From Lachnospiraceae bacterium (GTDB lineage: Bacteria; Bacillota; Clostridia; Lachnospirales; Lachnospiraceae), in assembly GCA_015056735.1 (NCBI GenBank), contig SVFT01000001.1:372001-436000 (forward strand): DNA of 64,000 nucleotides, in the 5' to 3' direction. The translations under genes were made by a program, and so were the position numbers. Below the pieces are notes generated by a model that was not told where the DNA came from, made no database searches, and saw only the letters and a list, made by a program, of their open reading frames with translations. Every line of letters begins with the position of its first letter. Within the stretch, counting starts at the first letter, position 1. Of the stretch, positions 35,754-44,451 are shown piece after piece.

Positions 35754-36323
35754 ATGACTAAGAATATTATGATCGTCGGTGTGGGCGGACAGGGCTCACT
35801 CCTTGCGAGCAAGATGCTCGGACGGCTTCTCCTGTCACAGAACTATGATGTAAAGGTATCCGAAGTACATGGTATGAGTCAGCGTGGCGGCAGCGTTGTC
35901 ACCTACGTTCGCTTCGGAGAAAAGGTGTACTCTCCGGTCATCGACAAGGGGGAGGCCGATTACATCATCTCATTTGAAAAGCTGGAAGCCGCAAGGTGGC
36001 TTGGATACCTGAAAAAGGGCGGAAAGATCATCACCTCTTTACAGGAGATCGAACCGATGCCCGTGATCACGGGCGCCGCGGAGTATCCGTCCGATCTGAT
36101 CGAAAAGATGCAGGCGGCCGGCGCGGATGTGGATGCGATCGACGCACTTTCCCTTGCAGAGGAGGCAGGCAGCGCCAAGGCGGTCAACCTTGTTCTGATG
36201 GGACGGCTCTCACGCTATTTTGACGCCCCGGAAGAAGCATGGCAGGAAGCGCTTGAGGCGTGTGTTCCGCCCAAATTTTTGGAACTCAATAAGAAGGCTT
36301 TTGCGCTCGGTCGCAACGCCTGA
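35754..36323 (+). CDS. iorB: Indolepyruvate ferredoxin oxidoreductase, beta subunit
   Basis: This is the small (gamma-type) subunit (189 aa) of the IorAB complex. Features are GVGGQGSLLASKMLG at the N-terminus, EVHGMSQRGGSVVTYVRFG in the middle and a helical C-terminal half. The length is normal. GGAGGA precedes the ATG. It follows iorA after two hairpins and is followed by paaK. Confidence 0.94.
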   Translation: MTKNIMIVGVGGQGSLLASKMLGRLLLSQNYDVKVSEVHGMSQRGGSVVTYVRFGEKVYSPVIDKGEADYIISFEKLEAARWLGYLKKGGKIITSLQEIEPMPVITGAAEYPSDLIEKMQAAGADVDAIDALSLAEEAGSAKAVNLVLMGRLSRYFDAPEEAWQEALEACVPPKFLELNKKAFALGRNA

Positions 36324-36346
36324 TCCAGTGATATGAGGAGAAGACA

Positions 36347-37654
36347 ATGAAAAAATATTATCAGCCGGAGATCGAGACGATGCCGGTAGAAGAGATCAAG
36401 AAGCTGCAGAGCGAACGCCTGGTCAAGCAGGTGCAGCATGTATGGGACCATGTGCCGTACTACCGTAAGAAGATGGAAGATGCGGGTGTATCGCCTGATG
36501 ACATCAAAGGGATCGAGGATCTGCACAAGCTTCCGTTCATGACCAAAGACGATCTGCGGGAGGCATATCCGTTCGGTCTTCTTGCCGTTCCGAAGAGTGA
36601 ATGCGTGCGCATCCATTCGACGAGCGGTACGACCGGCAAGCGTGTTGTGGCATTCTATACGCAGCATGACGTAGACCTTTGGGAAGATCTCTGCGCGAGA
36701 GCGCTGACGGCCGCAGGGGCGACAGAAGAGGATACGGTGCAGGTATCATACGGCTACGGCCTTTTCACCGGCGGGGCAGGGCTTCACGGCGGTTCTCATA
36801 AGATCGGTGCGATGACGGTTCCGATCTCCTCCGGCAATACGGAGCGCCAGCTTCAGTTTATGGTCGATCTGGAGGCCAGTGTCCTTTGCTGTACACCGTC
36901 CTATGCCGCATACCTTGGAGAAGCGATCGCAGAAAGAGGTTTGCGTGATCAGATCAAGCTGAAGGCCGGCATTTTCGGCGCGGAAGCATGGACGAATGAG
37001 ATGCGCACTGACATCGAGCAGAAGCTCGGACTCAAAGCCTACGATATTTACGGCCTTACGGAATGCAGCGGCCCGGGCGTCGCATTTGAGTGCGAGGCAC
37101 AGGATGGCATGCATATCAATGAAGACCATTTCATTGCCGAGATCATCAATCCCAAGACCGGAGAAGTGCTGCAGGACGGTGAGAAGGGTGAACTTGTCTT
37201 TACATCGATCACCAAGGAGGCATTTCCGCTTCTTCGTTACAGGACCAAGGATCTCTGCATCCTGAACAGGAAACCCTGTCCGTGCGGCCGTACGCATGTT
37301 AAGATGTGCAAGCCGCTCGGCAGAAGCGACGATATGCTCATCATCCGCGGTGTCAACGTATTTCCGTCTCAGATCGAGACTGTTCTCTTAAATGAGGGCA
37401 TGACACCAAATTATCAGATCATCGTAGACCGCGTGAACAACACGGATACTTTTGATATCAACGTGGAGATGTCGGCAGAGATGTTCTCTGATGACCTCTC
37501 CAAGGTAACGAATAAGGAAAAAGAGCTTGTTGCGGCACTGAAGACGATGCTTGGCATCCAGGCCAAGGTACATCTTGTCAGCCCGAAGACCATTGAGCGG
37601 AGTGAGGGCAAGGCAGTGCGCGTGATCGACAAGCGCAAACTGTACGGTGTGTAG
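36347..37654 (+). CDS. paaK: Phenylacetate-CoA ligase
   Basis: This adenylate-forming enzyme (435 aa) interconverts aryl-acetate, CoA and ATP with aryl-acetyl-CoA, AMP and PPi. Motifs: the P-loop STSGTTGKRV, YGLTECSGPGV and the LLRYRTKDL hinge region. The C-terminal domain has GRSDDMLIIRGVNVFPSQIE. Placed behind iorAB it could run in the ATP-forming direction, releasing aryl-acetate. Reverse use consumes PPi, which this organism must manage because it also has PFP (inference). Confidence 0.94.
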   Translation: MKKYYQPEIETMPVEEIKKLQSERLVKQVQHVWDHVPYYRKKMEDAGVSPDDIKGIEDLHKLPFMTKDDLREAYPFGLLAVPKSECVRIHSTSGTTGKRVVAFYTQHDVDLWEDLCARALTAAGATEEDTVQVSYGYGLFTGGAGLHGGSHKIGAMTVPISSGNTERQLQFMVDLEASVLCCTPSYAAYLGEAIAERGLRDQIKLKAGIFGAEAWTNEMRTDIEQKLGLKAYDIYGLTECSGPGVAFECEAQDGMHINEDHFIAEIINPKTGEVLQDGEKGELVFTSITKEAFPLLRYRTKDLCILNRKPCPCGRTHVKMCKPLGRSDDMLIIRGVNVFPSQIETVLLNEGMTPNYQIIVDRVNNTDTFDINVEMSAEMFSDDLSKVTNKEKELVAALKTMLGIQAKVHLVSPKTIERSEGKAVRVIDKRKLYGV

Positions 37655-37671
37655 AAATGGAGGGAACGGCA

Positions 37672-38103
37672 ATGACAGTAAAGCAGATATCGGTTTTTAT
37701 CGAAAACAGAAGCGGCGGCCTGCGGGAAGTAACTGATCTTCTTGCTGAGGCACAGGTTGACATCCGTGCCCTTTCCATCGCTGAGACAGCGGATTTCGGT
37801 ATCCTGCGTCTAATCGTCAACGATACGTTTAAGGCAGCCAATGCACTGAAAGAGAGCGGGATCGTTTATTCGGTGACAGATGTTCTTGCAATCTCCGGTG
37901 AGGACAAGCCGGGAAGCATGGCAAGAGTTGTGGATGCGCTTGCAGATGCAGGTATCAGCTTAAATTATGCATATGCATTTTTTACCAAAAGCAAAGAGAC
38001 GGCAGTGCTTGTCGTTCGTGTGGAGGATATCCCGGGCGCTCTTAACGTGCTGAAGATCCCCGGCATTAAGATCCTCTCCGAAGAGGAGATCCACGAGCTG
38101 TAG
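37672..38103 (+). CDS. Tandem ACT-domain protein
   Basis: This small cytoplasmic protein (143 aa) consists of two ACT domains: about residues 1-68 (VKQISVFIENRSGGLREVT) and 70-143 (LAISGEDKPGSMARVVDALADAGI). ACT pairs bind amino acids. Given the neighbours, an aromatic amino acid or aryl-acetate is a reasonable ligand. The ATG at 37672 is chosen over one at 37657 because GGAGGG lies seven bases upstream of the former. It ends the ior operon. Confidence 0.87.
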   Translation: MTVKQISVFIENRSGGLREVTDLLAEAQVDIRALSIAETADFGILRLIVNDTFKAANALKESGIVYSVTDVLAISGEDKPGSMARVVDALADAGISLNYAYAFFTKSKETAVLVVRVEDIPGALNVLKIPGIKILSEEEIHEL

Positions 38104-38160
38104 TCTGAAAACAAGCGTTGATCGACATATGGCTGCAAATTGATATTGATCTGTGAATGA

Positions 38161-38199
38161 ATCCGGAAGGCCGAAAAGAACGGTCTTCCGGATTTTTTT
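38161..38199 (+). terminator. Terminator of the ior operon
   Basis: ATCCGGAAG (38161-38169) pairs with CTTCCGGAT (38185-38193), with an inner CCG/CGG pair, followed by seven T. Confidence 0.9.
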
Positions 38200-38272
38200 G
38201 TTTGAATTGCAAGAAATTCGAGAGCACGTTTTGTGCAGCTCCTACAAGAATTGTTTTTCTTGTTTGATCGTG

Positions 38273-38301
38273 TTGACAGTTCTGCATAATTGCGTTAATG
38301 T
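38273..38301 (+). promoter_or_regulatory. Promoter of the sugar ABC operon
   Basis: TTGACA (38273-38278), 17 bases, TAATGT (38296-38301). The -10 is poor and is overlapped by the first of two operators, as expected for a tightly repressed promoter. Confidence 0.6.
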
Positions 38302-38324
38302 ATTAACAGCGTTAAGCAATTAAC
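38294..38324 (+). promoter_or_regulatory. Paired operators GTTAA-N4-TTAAC
   Basis: Two perfect copies of GTTAA-N4-TTAAC start at 38294 and 38311, exactly 17 bases apart. The same architecture recurs upstream of the ROK repressor gene (42113-42143). Confidence 0.75.
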
Positions 38325-38353
38325 TCCGATAAACAAATGAAGAGGAGACAGCA

Positions 38354-39853
38354 ATGGGCGAAGTGATCGTTTCAATGGAACATATAACGAAAGTTTTTCC
38401 CGGCGTGAAAGCACTCGATGACGTCAGCTTCGAACTGAAAAGCGGTGAAGTGATGGCGCTTTTGGGGGAGAACGGCGCCGGAAAATCAACTCTTATGAAG
38501 ATCCTGAGCGGCGTCTATCAGAAGGACGGCGGGACTCTTAAGATCATGGGCCGAGAGTATGACAGCCTGAATCCGGGGCAGGCGCTTTCTGCCGGCGTTG
38601 CCATCATTCATCAGGAACTGAACATGTGCAAGGATCTGAGCGTTGCGGAGAATATGTTTCTCGGAAGAGAACATGTGAACGGGATCATGCTCAATAACGC
38701 GGAGATGGAACGGATCGCCGGAAAGTATCTGGATGATCTGGGCGTAAACATCGACCCGCAGGAGACAGTTGGCAACCTTCCTGTCAGCAAACAGCAGATG
38801 ATCGAGATCGCAAAAGCGCTTTCCGTTAATGCAAAGATCCTGATCATGGATGAGCCTACATCCGCGCTTACATCAAGAGAGATCAAGGAACTTTTTGCAA
38901 TCATCAGGCAGCTGAAAGAACAGGGATGCGGCATCGTCTATATCTCGCATCGACTGGAAGAGCTTGCACATATCACTGACCGTGTGACGATCATGCGTGA
39001 CGGGAAGTATATTACATCCGGTGATTTTCAATCTTTTACGATGGATGAGATCATCGCTAACATGGTAGGTCGGGAGATCAAGGAAAAGTTTCCGCGTGTC
39101 CACTGCGAGAAGGGCAGGAAGATCTTTGAGGTCCGCGGACTGAACGCGGGCAAAAGCGTCAGAGATGTCAGTTTTTCCCTTTATGAAGGCGAGATCGTCG
39201 GATTCGCCGGCTTGATGGGAGCAGGCAGAACGGAGACGACGAGAGCGATCTTCGGTGTAGATGCCAAGGAAAGCGGGACGCTGTATTTGGATGACCGTGA
39301 GATCAAGATTAACGATCCGATGGATGCAATCAGAGCCGGGATCGTTCTTGCGCCGGAAGATCGCAAGAAGGACGGCCTTTGTACAAAGCTTACGATCCGC
39401 GAGAACATCGCGCTTCCGAATCTGGATATCATATGCGGCAAGAGCGGCGTGATCAACAGAAAGAAAGAGACGGAGATCTGCGAAGAGGCGGTTCGAAACT
39501 TCTCGATCAAAACACCCGGTGTTGATATCGATGCCGGGAACCTCTCCGGCGGCAACCAGCAGAAAGTCGTTGTCGGAAAGTGGCTTGCCCGCAATTCGAG
39601 AGTTGTCATGTTTGATGAGCCGACGCGAGGGATCGATGTCGGTGCCAAGGTAGAGATCTATCATCTGATGAACAAACTGAAACAACAGGGTATCGCTGTT
39701 ATGTTTGTATCGTCTGAGATGCCTGAAGTCATGGGGATCGCGGACAGGATCATCGTTATGTGCGACGGGCGTATAACGGGCGAGCTGACGGCGGAAGAAG
39801 CAACACAGAATGAAATACTGAAATATGCGACACAATTTGAGAGCAAGCTGTAA
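38354..39853 (+). CDS. Sugar ABC importer ATPase (RbsA/MglA/XylG type)
   Basis: This is the double ATPase (499 aa) of a monosaccharide importer. The first half has a canonical Walker A (GENGAGKST), an LPVSKQQM signature region and ILIMDEPTSALT. The second half has the degenerate Walker A typical of the family (GLMGAGRTE) and a full LSGGNQQK signature with MFDEPTRGIDVG. AGGAGAC precedes the ATG. It is first in the operon ATPase-permease-receptor and is under the paired operator. Confidence 0.94.
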   Translation: MGEVIVSMEHITKVFPGVKALDDVSFELKSGEVMALLGENGAGKSTLMKILSGVYQKDGGTLKIMGREYDSLNPGQALSAGVAIIHQELNMCKDLSVAENMFLGREHVNGIMLNNAEMERIAGKYLDDLGVNIDPQETVGNLPVSKQQMIEIAKALSVNAKILIMDEPTSALTSREIKELFAIIRQLKEQGCGIVYISHRLEELAHITDRVTIMRDGKYITSGDFQSFTMDEIIANMVGREIKEKFPRVHCEKGRKIFEVRGLNAGKSVRDVSFSLYEGEIVGFAGLMGAGRTETTRAIFGVDAKESGTLYLDDREIKINDPMDAIRAGIVLAPEDRKKDGLCTKLTIRENIALPNLDIICGKSGVINRKKETEICEEAVRNFSIKTPGVDIDAGNLSGGNQQKVVVGKWLARNSRVVMFDEPTRGIDVGAKVEIYHLMNKLKQQGIAVMFVSSEMPEVMGIADRIIVMCDGRITGELTAEEATQNEILKYATQFESKL

Positions 39854-39869
39854 ACGGAGGACTGGGAAG

Positions 39870-40868
39870 ATGAAAACTGGTAAAACCGGTGTATTAAAAA
39901 GAATCATGCGTATGAAAGGGATGGGCGCGGCGCTCACGGCATTTGTCGGACTGATCGTGATCTATGCGGCATTCGGTTTTATGAATCCGATGGTTTTTTC
40001 GGGACAGAACATTCTGAATCTGCTGCGATCCATGTCTAAATACCTGCTGATCGGTATCGGGCAGAGCTATGTTATGATCACCGGCAACATCGATCTTTCT
40101 TTGGGATCGATCGCCGGTATGAGTGCGATGATGACAGCGACACTGATGACGCTCGGTGTCAATCCGATCGTGGCAATGCTGATCACGCTTGTTTTATGTC
40201 TTGCAGTCGGTCTTGTGAACGGTTTGTTGGTCGGCAAGTTTAAACTGCCGCCCTTTATCGCGACACTTGGTACGATGTTCATTGCAAGAGGTGTTGCCTA
40301 TATCGTCAACGGAAACCGCAATACCGACAACATCGGTATCACGCTGGGCAAAGATGTAGCCGACGGATTTCAGAACTTTTTCTATTACGGAAAAGTATTG
40401 GGACTGTTCAATACGTTCTGGATCGCGTTTATCATTTTTGTCATCTGCTTCTTTATCTTGTCCAAGACAAGAACAGGCCGTCATATCTATGCGATCGGTT
40501 CTAACGTTGAGGCAGCCAAGCTTTCGGGCGTGAATGTAGTTAAGACAACGGTTAAGGCGTATCTGATCAGCGAGTTCTGCGGCGCGATCGTCGGCTTTAT
40601 CCTTTGCGCTCAAGCCGGAATGGGTAACATGGAAGCCGGAAACGTTTATGAGATGTACGGCGTTGCGGCAGGCGTTATCGGCGGTGTATCACCGCTCGGC
40701 GGATCAGGGATCCTGCTTGGAACATTTGCCGGCGCAGCTGTGTGGCAGACACTGGAAAACGGCTTGAACATGATCGGCGCTCAGGTCGGCATCCAGAGGA
40801 TCGTTATCGGTGTGATGGTCGTTGCGGCAGTTCTGGTGTCTGTTCTTAGAGGTAAGAAGAAAGCGTAG
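39870..40868 (+). CDS. Sugar ABC importer permease (RbsC type)
   Basis: This is the membrane subunit (332 aa, about ten helices) of the importer. Family motifs are SMSKYLLIGIGQSYVMITGNIDLSLGS and the late IGGVSPLGGSG loop. The ATG at 39870 is chosen because ACGGAGGA lies eight bases upstream; an in-frame ATG at 39825 lies within the preceding gene and has no such site. Confidence 0.92.
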   Translation: MKTGKTGVLKRIMRMKGMGAALTAFVGLIVIYAAFGFMNPMVFSGQNILNLLRSMSKYLLIGIGQSYVMITGNIDLSLGSIAGMSAMMTATLMTLGVNPIVAMLITLVLCLAVGLVNGLLVGKFKLPPFIATLGTMFIARGVAYIVNGNRNTDNIGITLGKDVADGFQNFFYYGKVLGLFNTFWIAFIIFVICFFILSKTRTGRHIYAIGSNVEAAKLSGVNVVKTTVKAYLISEFCGAIVGFILCAQAGMGNMEAGNVYEMYGVAAGVIGGVSPLGGSGILLGTFAGAAVWQTLENGLNMIGAQVGIQRIVIGVMVVAAVLVSVLRGKKKA

Positions 40869-40953
40869 TATTTTTCATCGTGAAATGCCAGCGCGCGGCA
40901 TGGAACGGTGTGAAATAAAAGGAAGGATGTTTTTTAAAACAAAAGGAGGAACT

Positions 40954-41958
40954 ATGAGTAAAAAGTTATTGGCAATCGTATTGGGAACGGTTATGACAAT
41001 GTCTTTATTGGCAGGCTGCGGATCAGCCGCACCGGCCGCTGAAGCACCCAAGGAAGAAAAGCAGGAGGCGGCTGCAGAACCTGCACCCGCTGCGGAAGAG
41101 CCGGCGAAAGAGGCTGAAGCAACAGGCGATGTTAAGATCGCACTGATCACAATGGATTCGATCGATCAGCACTGGGTTACCCTGAATGAAGGCGCTCAGG
41201 CTGAGGCAAAGGCAGAAGGCGTGACGGTAGATTTCATGTCTCCCGACACAAAGGATGACTCCAAGCAGATCGAATGCGTGAACAACGCAGTTGCAGGCGG
41301 CTATACCGCGATCATGGTGGCGGCAAACGGTCCGGACGCTATTTCCGGCGCTTTGAATGAAGCTGCTGCTGCAGGGATCAAGATCGTTTATGTTGACTCC
41401 CCGGCAAACGTTCCCGCAGAGGCTACCTTTGCAACGAACAATGAAGCTGCAGGCAAGACAGCAGGCGAAGAAATGCTCAAAGAACTGGAAGCAAAAGGGA
41501 TCACAAGCGGTGATATCGGCATCGTAAACGTAAATGCTTCCACACAATCAACGGTAGACAGAGAGAACGGTTTCAGAAGTGCGTTTGAAGGAAAAGGCTT
41601 TAACATCCTCGAGACACAGTACTGTGACGGTGATGCCGCTAAGGCACAGTCTATCGCAGAAAACTACATCACACAGGGTGTTGTCGGCATCTTTGGCGCA
41701 AACGAAGGCTCTACGACCGGAACAGGTAATGCGATCAAAGCATCCGGAAACGAGATCGTTGGTGTTGGTTTTGACAAATCCGACTCGATCAAGAATCTGA
41801 TCGTTGACGGACATCTGCTTTGCACGATGGCGCAGAACCCGGATGTTATGGGTAGTGAAGGTGTTAAGGCCTGCGTGAAGGCAGTAGGCGGCGAAGACCT
41901 TGGCGGTAAAGTGGTCGATACCGGTGTTACGGTTCTGAATAAGGATAATATTCAGTAA
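40954..41958 (+). CDS. Sugar-binding lipoprotein (RbsB type)
   Basis: This is the extracellular receptor (334 aa) of the importer. The signal peptide ends in LLAGC with the lipidated cysteine at residue 22. A low-complexity Ala/Glu/Pro linker (about residues 24-55) tethers the domain. The mature part is a type-I periplasmic-binding fold (IALITMDSIDQHWVTLNEGAQ, IMVAANGPDAIS, GIFGANEGSTTGTGNAI). AAAGGAGG precedes the ATG. An 85-base spacer from the permease gene may allow differential expression. The sugar is unknown. Confidence 0.92.
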   Translation: MSKKLLAIVLGTVMTMSLLAGCGSAAPAAEAPKEEKQEAAAEPAPAAEEPAKEAEATGDVKIALITMDSIDQHWVTLNEGAQAEAKAEGVTVDFMSPDTKDDSKQIECVNNAVAGGYTAIMVAANGPDAISGALNEAAAAGIKIVYVDSPANVPAEATFATNNEAAGKTAGEEMLKELEAKGITSGDIGIVNVNASTQSTVDRENGFRSAFEGKGFNILETQYCDGDAAKAQSIAENYITQGVVGIFGANEGSTTGTGNAIKASGNEIVGVGFDKSDSIKNLIVDGHLLCTMAQNPDVMGSEGVKACVKAVGGEDLGGKVVDTGVTVLNKDNIQ

Positions 41959-41988
41959 GTCGGCTTAGCGCAGATTGAGCATGTATGT

Positions 41989-42027
41989 GCCGGCAGTGTG
42001 GATCACATTCATATTGCCGGCGTTTTT
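41989..42027 (+). terminator. Terminator of the sugar ABC operon
   Basis: GCCGGCA (41989-41995) pairs with TGCCGGC (42015-42021), followed by GTTTTT. Confidence 0.8.
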
Positions 42028-42067
42028 AAAGCGTTACTTGAAGAAACAAAAGCTTGTTGAGACATTA

Positions 42068-42096
42068 TTGACAGGAGATCGGATCGACTTTAATAT
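42068..42096 (+). promoter_or_regulatory. Promoter of the ROK-kinase-isomerase operon
   Basis: TTGACA (42068-42073), 17 bases, TAATAT (42091-42096). A strong promoter with a leader of about 65 bases that holds the operators. Confidence 0.8.
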
Positions 42097-42112
42097 TTAA
42101 AATTGTAAAAGA

Positions 42113-42143
42113 GTTAAACCATTTACACTGTTAATTTATTAAA
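42113..42143 (+). promoter_or_regulatory. Paired operators, second locus
   Basis: GTTAA-N4-TTTAC (42113-42126) and GTTAA-N4-TTAAA (42130-42143) each match GTTAA-N4-TTAAC with one mismatch. They start 17 bases apart, as at 38294-38324. They lie downstream of the transcription start, consistent with autorepression. Confidence 0.65.
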
Positions 42144-42169
42144 ACATTGTTGGAAACGGATATTGATCT

Positions 42170-43390
42170 ATGGCTAGAAAATTCGCATCAGGTAGCAACA
42201 ACAGTGACCTTACCGAAATGAACAGATCCGCGATCGTGAAGATCCTGCAGCAGAAGGTTTGCTCCAGGGCCGAGATCGCGCGGATCACCGGATTGACGCA
42301 GGCGTCGATCACGAAGATCACGGCTGTACTCATCGAGATGGGTATTGTTTCCGAAGTGGGGATCATAAAGGGAAACGGAAACAGAAGATCGATCGGTTTG
42401 AGGCTCAATGCTGAGGACAAGCAGGTGATCGGTGTTAAGTTTTCCCGCCAGCGGTTTTCCATCGGTGTTTTTGATATTTCCGGAAAGCTGTATACCTTGC
42501 GTCAGACGGATTTCAGATCGGAGCAGGGAACGCGAGAAGTTTTGGAGGATATAAAGCGTCAGATCGGTGACATGTTGAAAGAGCATGAAAATGTTGTTGC
42601 CATCGGGATGGCTGTACCGGGACCGTATTTTCGTGAAAAAGGGCGTATCGCGCTTGTTACGACGATGCCCGAATGGCATGATATCAATTTCAAAGATGAG
42701 TTCAAGGGTGTGTTCGATAAGCCGCTGTTTATCGAACAGGATGCGAATGCGGGTGCACTTGCCGAATGGTGGTTCGGTAATCACGCAAGGCCGATCAGTA
42801 CTTTGGCTTATCTTCTGGCAGGAGACGGTATCGGCTCCGGGATCGTGGACAATGGAAATCTGCTGCTCGGCATGAAGGGCATTGCCAGTGAGATCGGACA
42901 TATGAGCGTGGATGTAAACGGCCCGAAATGTGAATGCGGCAATCACGGATGCCTGGAACTTTACTGCTGTGTGCCGGCGCTTTTAAATCTTGCAGAGCGA
43001 GAGATGAAAGGCTTTGATAAGCGGAACTTTCAGAATAAATCCGAAGCATGTGAATATGTATTTGGTGAGGCAAGAAAAGGGAATGAAGCGGCGGACAGAG
43101 TCGTAAAAGAGATCGCCAGATATTTGGGATACGGGTGTATCAATATCATGAACGCTTATAATCCGGACATCATCGTGATCGGTGACCTTTTGTCCAAAGG
43201 CGGGGATCTGCTTCTTGATACGATCATAGAGACCGTGGAGTCAAGACTGATCCCGGAAGTGTATGAAAAGGTGCGGATTGAGATGTCACGGCTGAGCGTT
43301 AACCCTACTTTGCTCGGTGCAGCGGCGATCGCAACGGACAGGGTCCTTCGAAAGCCCAGCGAGTACCTGGTTCAGACGGAACATAGCTGA
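42170..43390 (+). CDS. ROK-family transcriptional repressor
   Basis: This 406-aa protein (NagC/XylR-like) has an N-terminal winged helix-turn-helix (about residues 10-75; RAEIARITGLTQASITKITAVL) and a C-terminal ROK sugar-binding domain. The ROK parts include VPGP, the DANAGALAEWWFG region and the zinc motif EIGHMSV...CECGNHGCLE. It is likely to bind the paired GTTAA-N4-TTAAC sites upstream of its own gene and of the importer operon, and to release them when the imported sugar or its phosphate binds. It is followed without a gap by a sugar kinase. Confidence 0.92.
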   Translation: MARKFASGSNNSDLTEMNRSAIVKILQQKVCSRAEIARITGLTQASITKITAVLIEMGIVSEVGIIKGNGNRRSIGLRLNAEDKQVIGVKFSRQRFSIGVFDISGKLYTLRQTDFRSEQGTREVLEDIKRQIGDMLKEHENVVAIGMAVPGPYFREKGRIALVTTMPEWHDINFKDEFKGVFDKPLFIEQDANAGALAEWWFGNHARPISTLAYLLAGDGIGSGIVDNGNLLLGMKGIASEIGHMSVDVNGPKCECGNHGCLELYCCVPALLNLAEREMKGFDKRNFQNKSEACEYVFGEARKGNEAADRVVKEIARYLGYGCINIMNAYNPDIIVIGDLLSKGGDLLLDTIIETVESRLIPEVYEKVRIEMSRLSVNPTLLGAAAIATDRVLRKPSEYLVQTEHS

Positions 43391-43428
43391 TGCAAGTCGG
43401 TTCAATAATAACAGCGGAGGATGATAAC

Positions 43429-44415
43429 GTGAACAAAACTCTTGATGTAGTCGGTTTGGGAGAACTTCTGATCGACATGACTATGAACGGAATTTCGGGC
43501 CAGGGGAATGCTCTTTACGAGGCAAATCCGGGCGGAGCACCCTGCAATGTTCTTGCGATGCTGGAAAAGCTTGGCCATAAGACGGCATTTATCGGAAAAG
43601 TCGGTGATGATATTTTCGGCCATGAACTGAAGGCAGTGCTTGAAGAAGTGGGGATCGATCCGAAAGGGCTTGTAGTCGATCCGGATGTCCGTACGACACT
43701 TGCTTTTGTAAAAACGTTTGAAGACGGCGATCGTGATTTTTCATTCTATCGCAATCCGGGCGCTGATATGATGCTCGGTAAGGCAGATGTGAATACAGAT
43801 CTTATCCATTCTGCGCGTGTTTTTCATTTTGGCACTTTATCGATGACGCATGAACCGGCCAGAGAGGCAACGCTTTTCGCTTTGCGTGAAGCAAAGGAGG
43901 CCGGCGCAATCGTATCATTTGATCCGAACCTCAGAGAGCCCCTGTGGGACTCCCTGGATGAGGCCCGCAAGCAGGTTCTGCAGGGACTTTCATTTTGCGA
44001 CATACTTAAGATTTCGGATAATGAGATACAATGGCTTACCGGCATTGAAGATTACACAGAGGGAGTTAAGTGGATATTCGACCGCTACGAGATTTCTCTG
44101 ATCACAGTATCTTTAGGTAAAAGCGGCAGTATGGCCTTCTATAAAGAGGAACCGAAGAAAGCGGAATATATAAAAGCAGAAGCGGCTCCGTTCCTGCAGG
44201 AGAACACGATCGAAACGACAGGGGCGGGCGATACGTTCGGCGGCTGCATACTTCATTTTATCCTGCAGAAGGGACTTCGGGGGCTTACAGAAGAGGACCT
44301 GTCTGAAATGCTTACATTTGCGAATGCTGCGGCATCGATCATTACGACCAGAAGAGGGGCGCTACGTGTTATGCCGTCTCTCGGTGAGATCAATGATCTG
44401 ATCAGAAACGGCTAG
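43429..44415 (+). CDS. PfkB-family sugar kinase (fructokinase-like)
   Basis: This kinase (328 aa) phosphorylates a sugar with ATP. The sequence resembles fructokinases: GELLIDM near the start, NPGGAPCNVLAMLEKLG, SFDPNLREPLWDS, ISDNEIQWLTG and the catalytic TTGAGDTFGG. The start is probably GTG at 43429, with CGGAGG eight bases before it; an ATG at 43390 overlaps the ROK stop but has no site. With the isomerase encoded next it gives a route ketose-forming isomerase then ketokinase, delivering fructose-6-phosphate for PFP if the substrate is mannose-like (inference). Confidence 0.88.
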   Translation: MNKTLDVVGLGELLIDMTMNGISGQGNALYEANPGGAPCNVLAMLEKLGHKTAFIGKVGDDIFGHELKAVLEEVGIDPKGLVVDPDVRTTLAFVKTFEDGDRDFSFYRNPGADMMLGKADVNTDLIHSARVFHFGTLSMTHEPAREATLFALREAKEAGAIVSFDPNLREPLWDSLDEARKQVLQGLSFCDILKISDNEIQWLTGIEDYTEGVKWIFDRYEISLITVSLGKSGSMAFYKEEPKKAEYIKAEAAPFLQENTIETTGAGDTFGGCILHFILQKGLRGLTEEDLSEMLTFANAAASIITTRRGALRVMPSLGEINDLIRNG

Positions 44416-44451
44416 GATCATAATCGTCTCTCTATCAGAAAAGAGACATGA

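Noticed and set aside
38873-39937. 354-codon open frame on the minus strand
   Set aside because: It is antisense to the sugar ABC ATPase, with no ribosome site and no domain signal.
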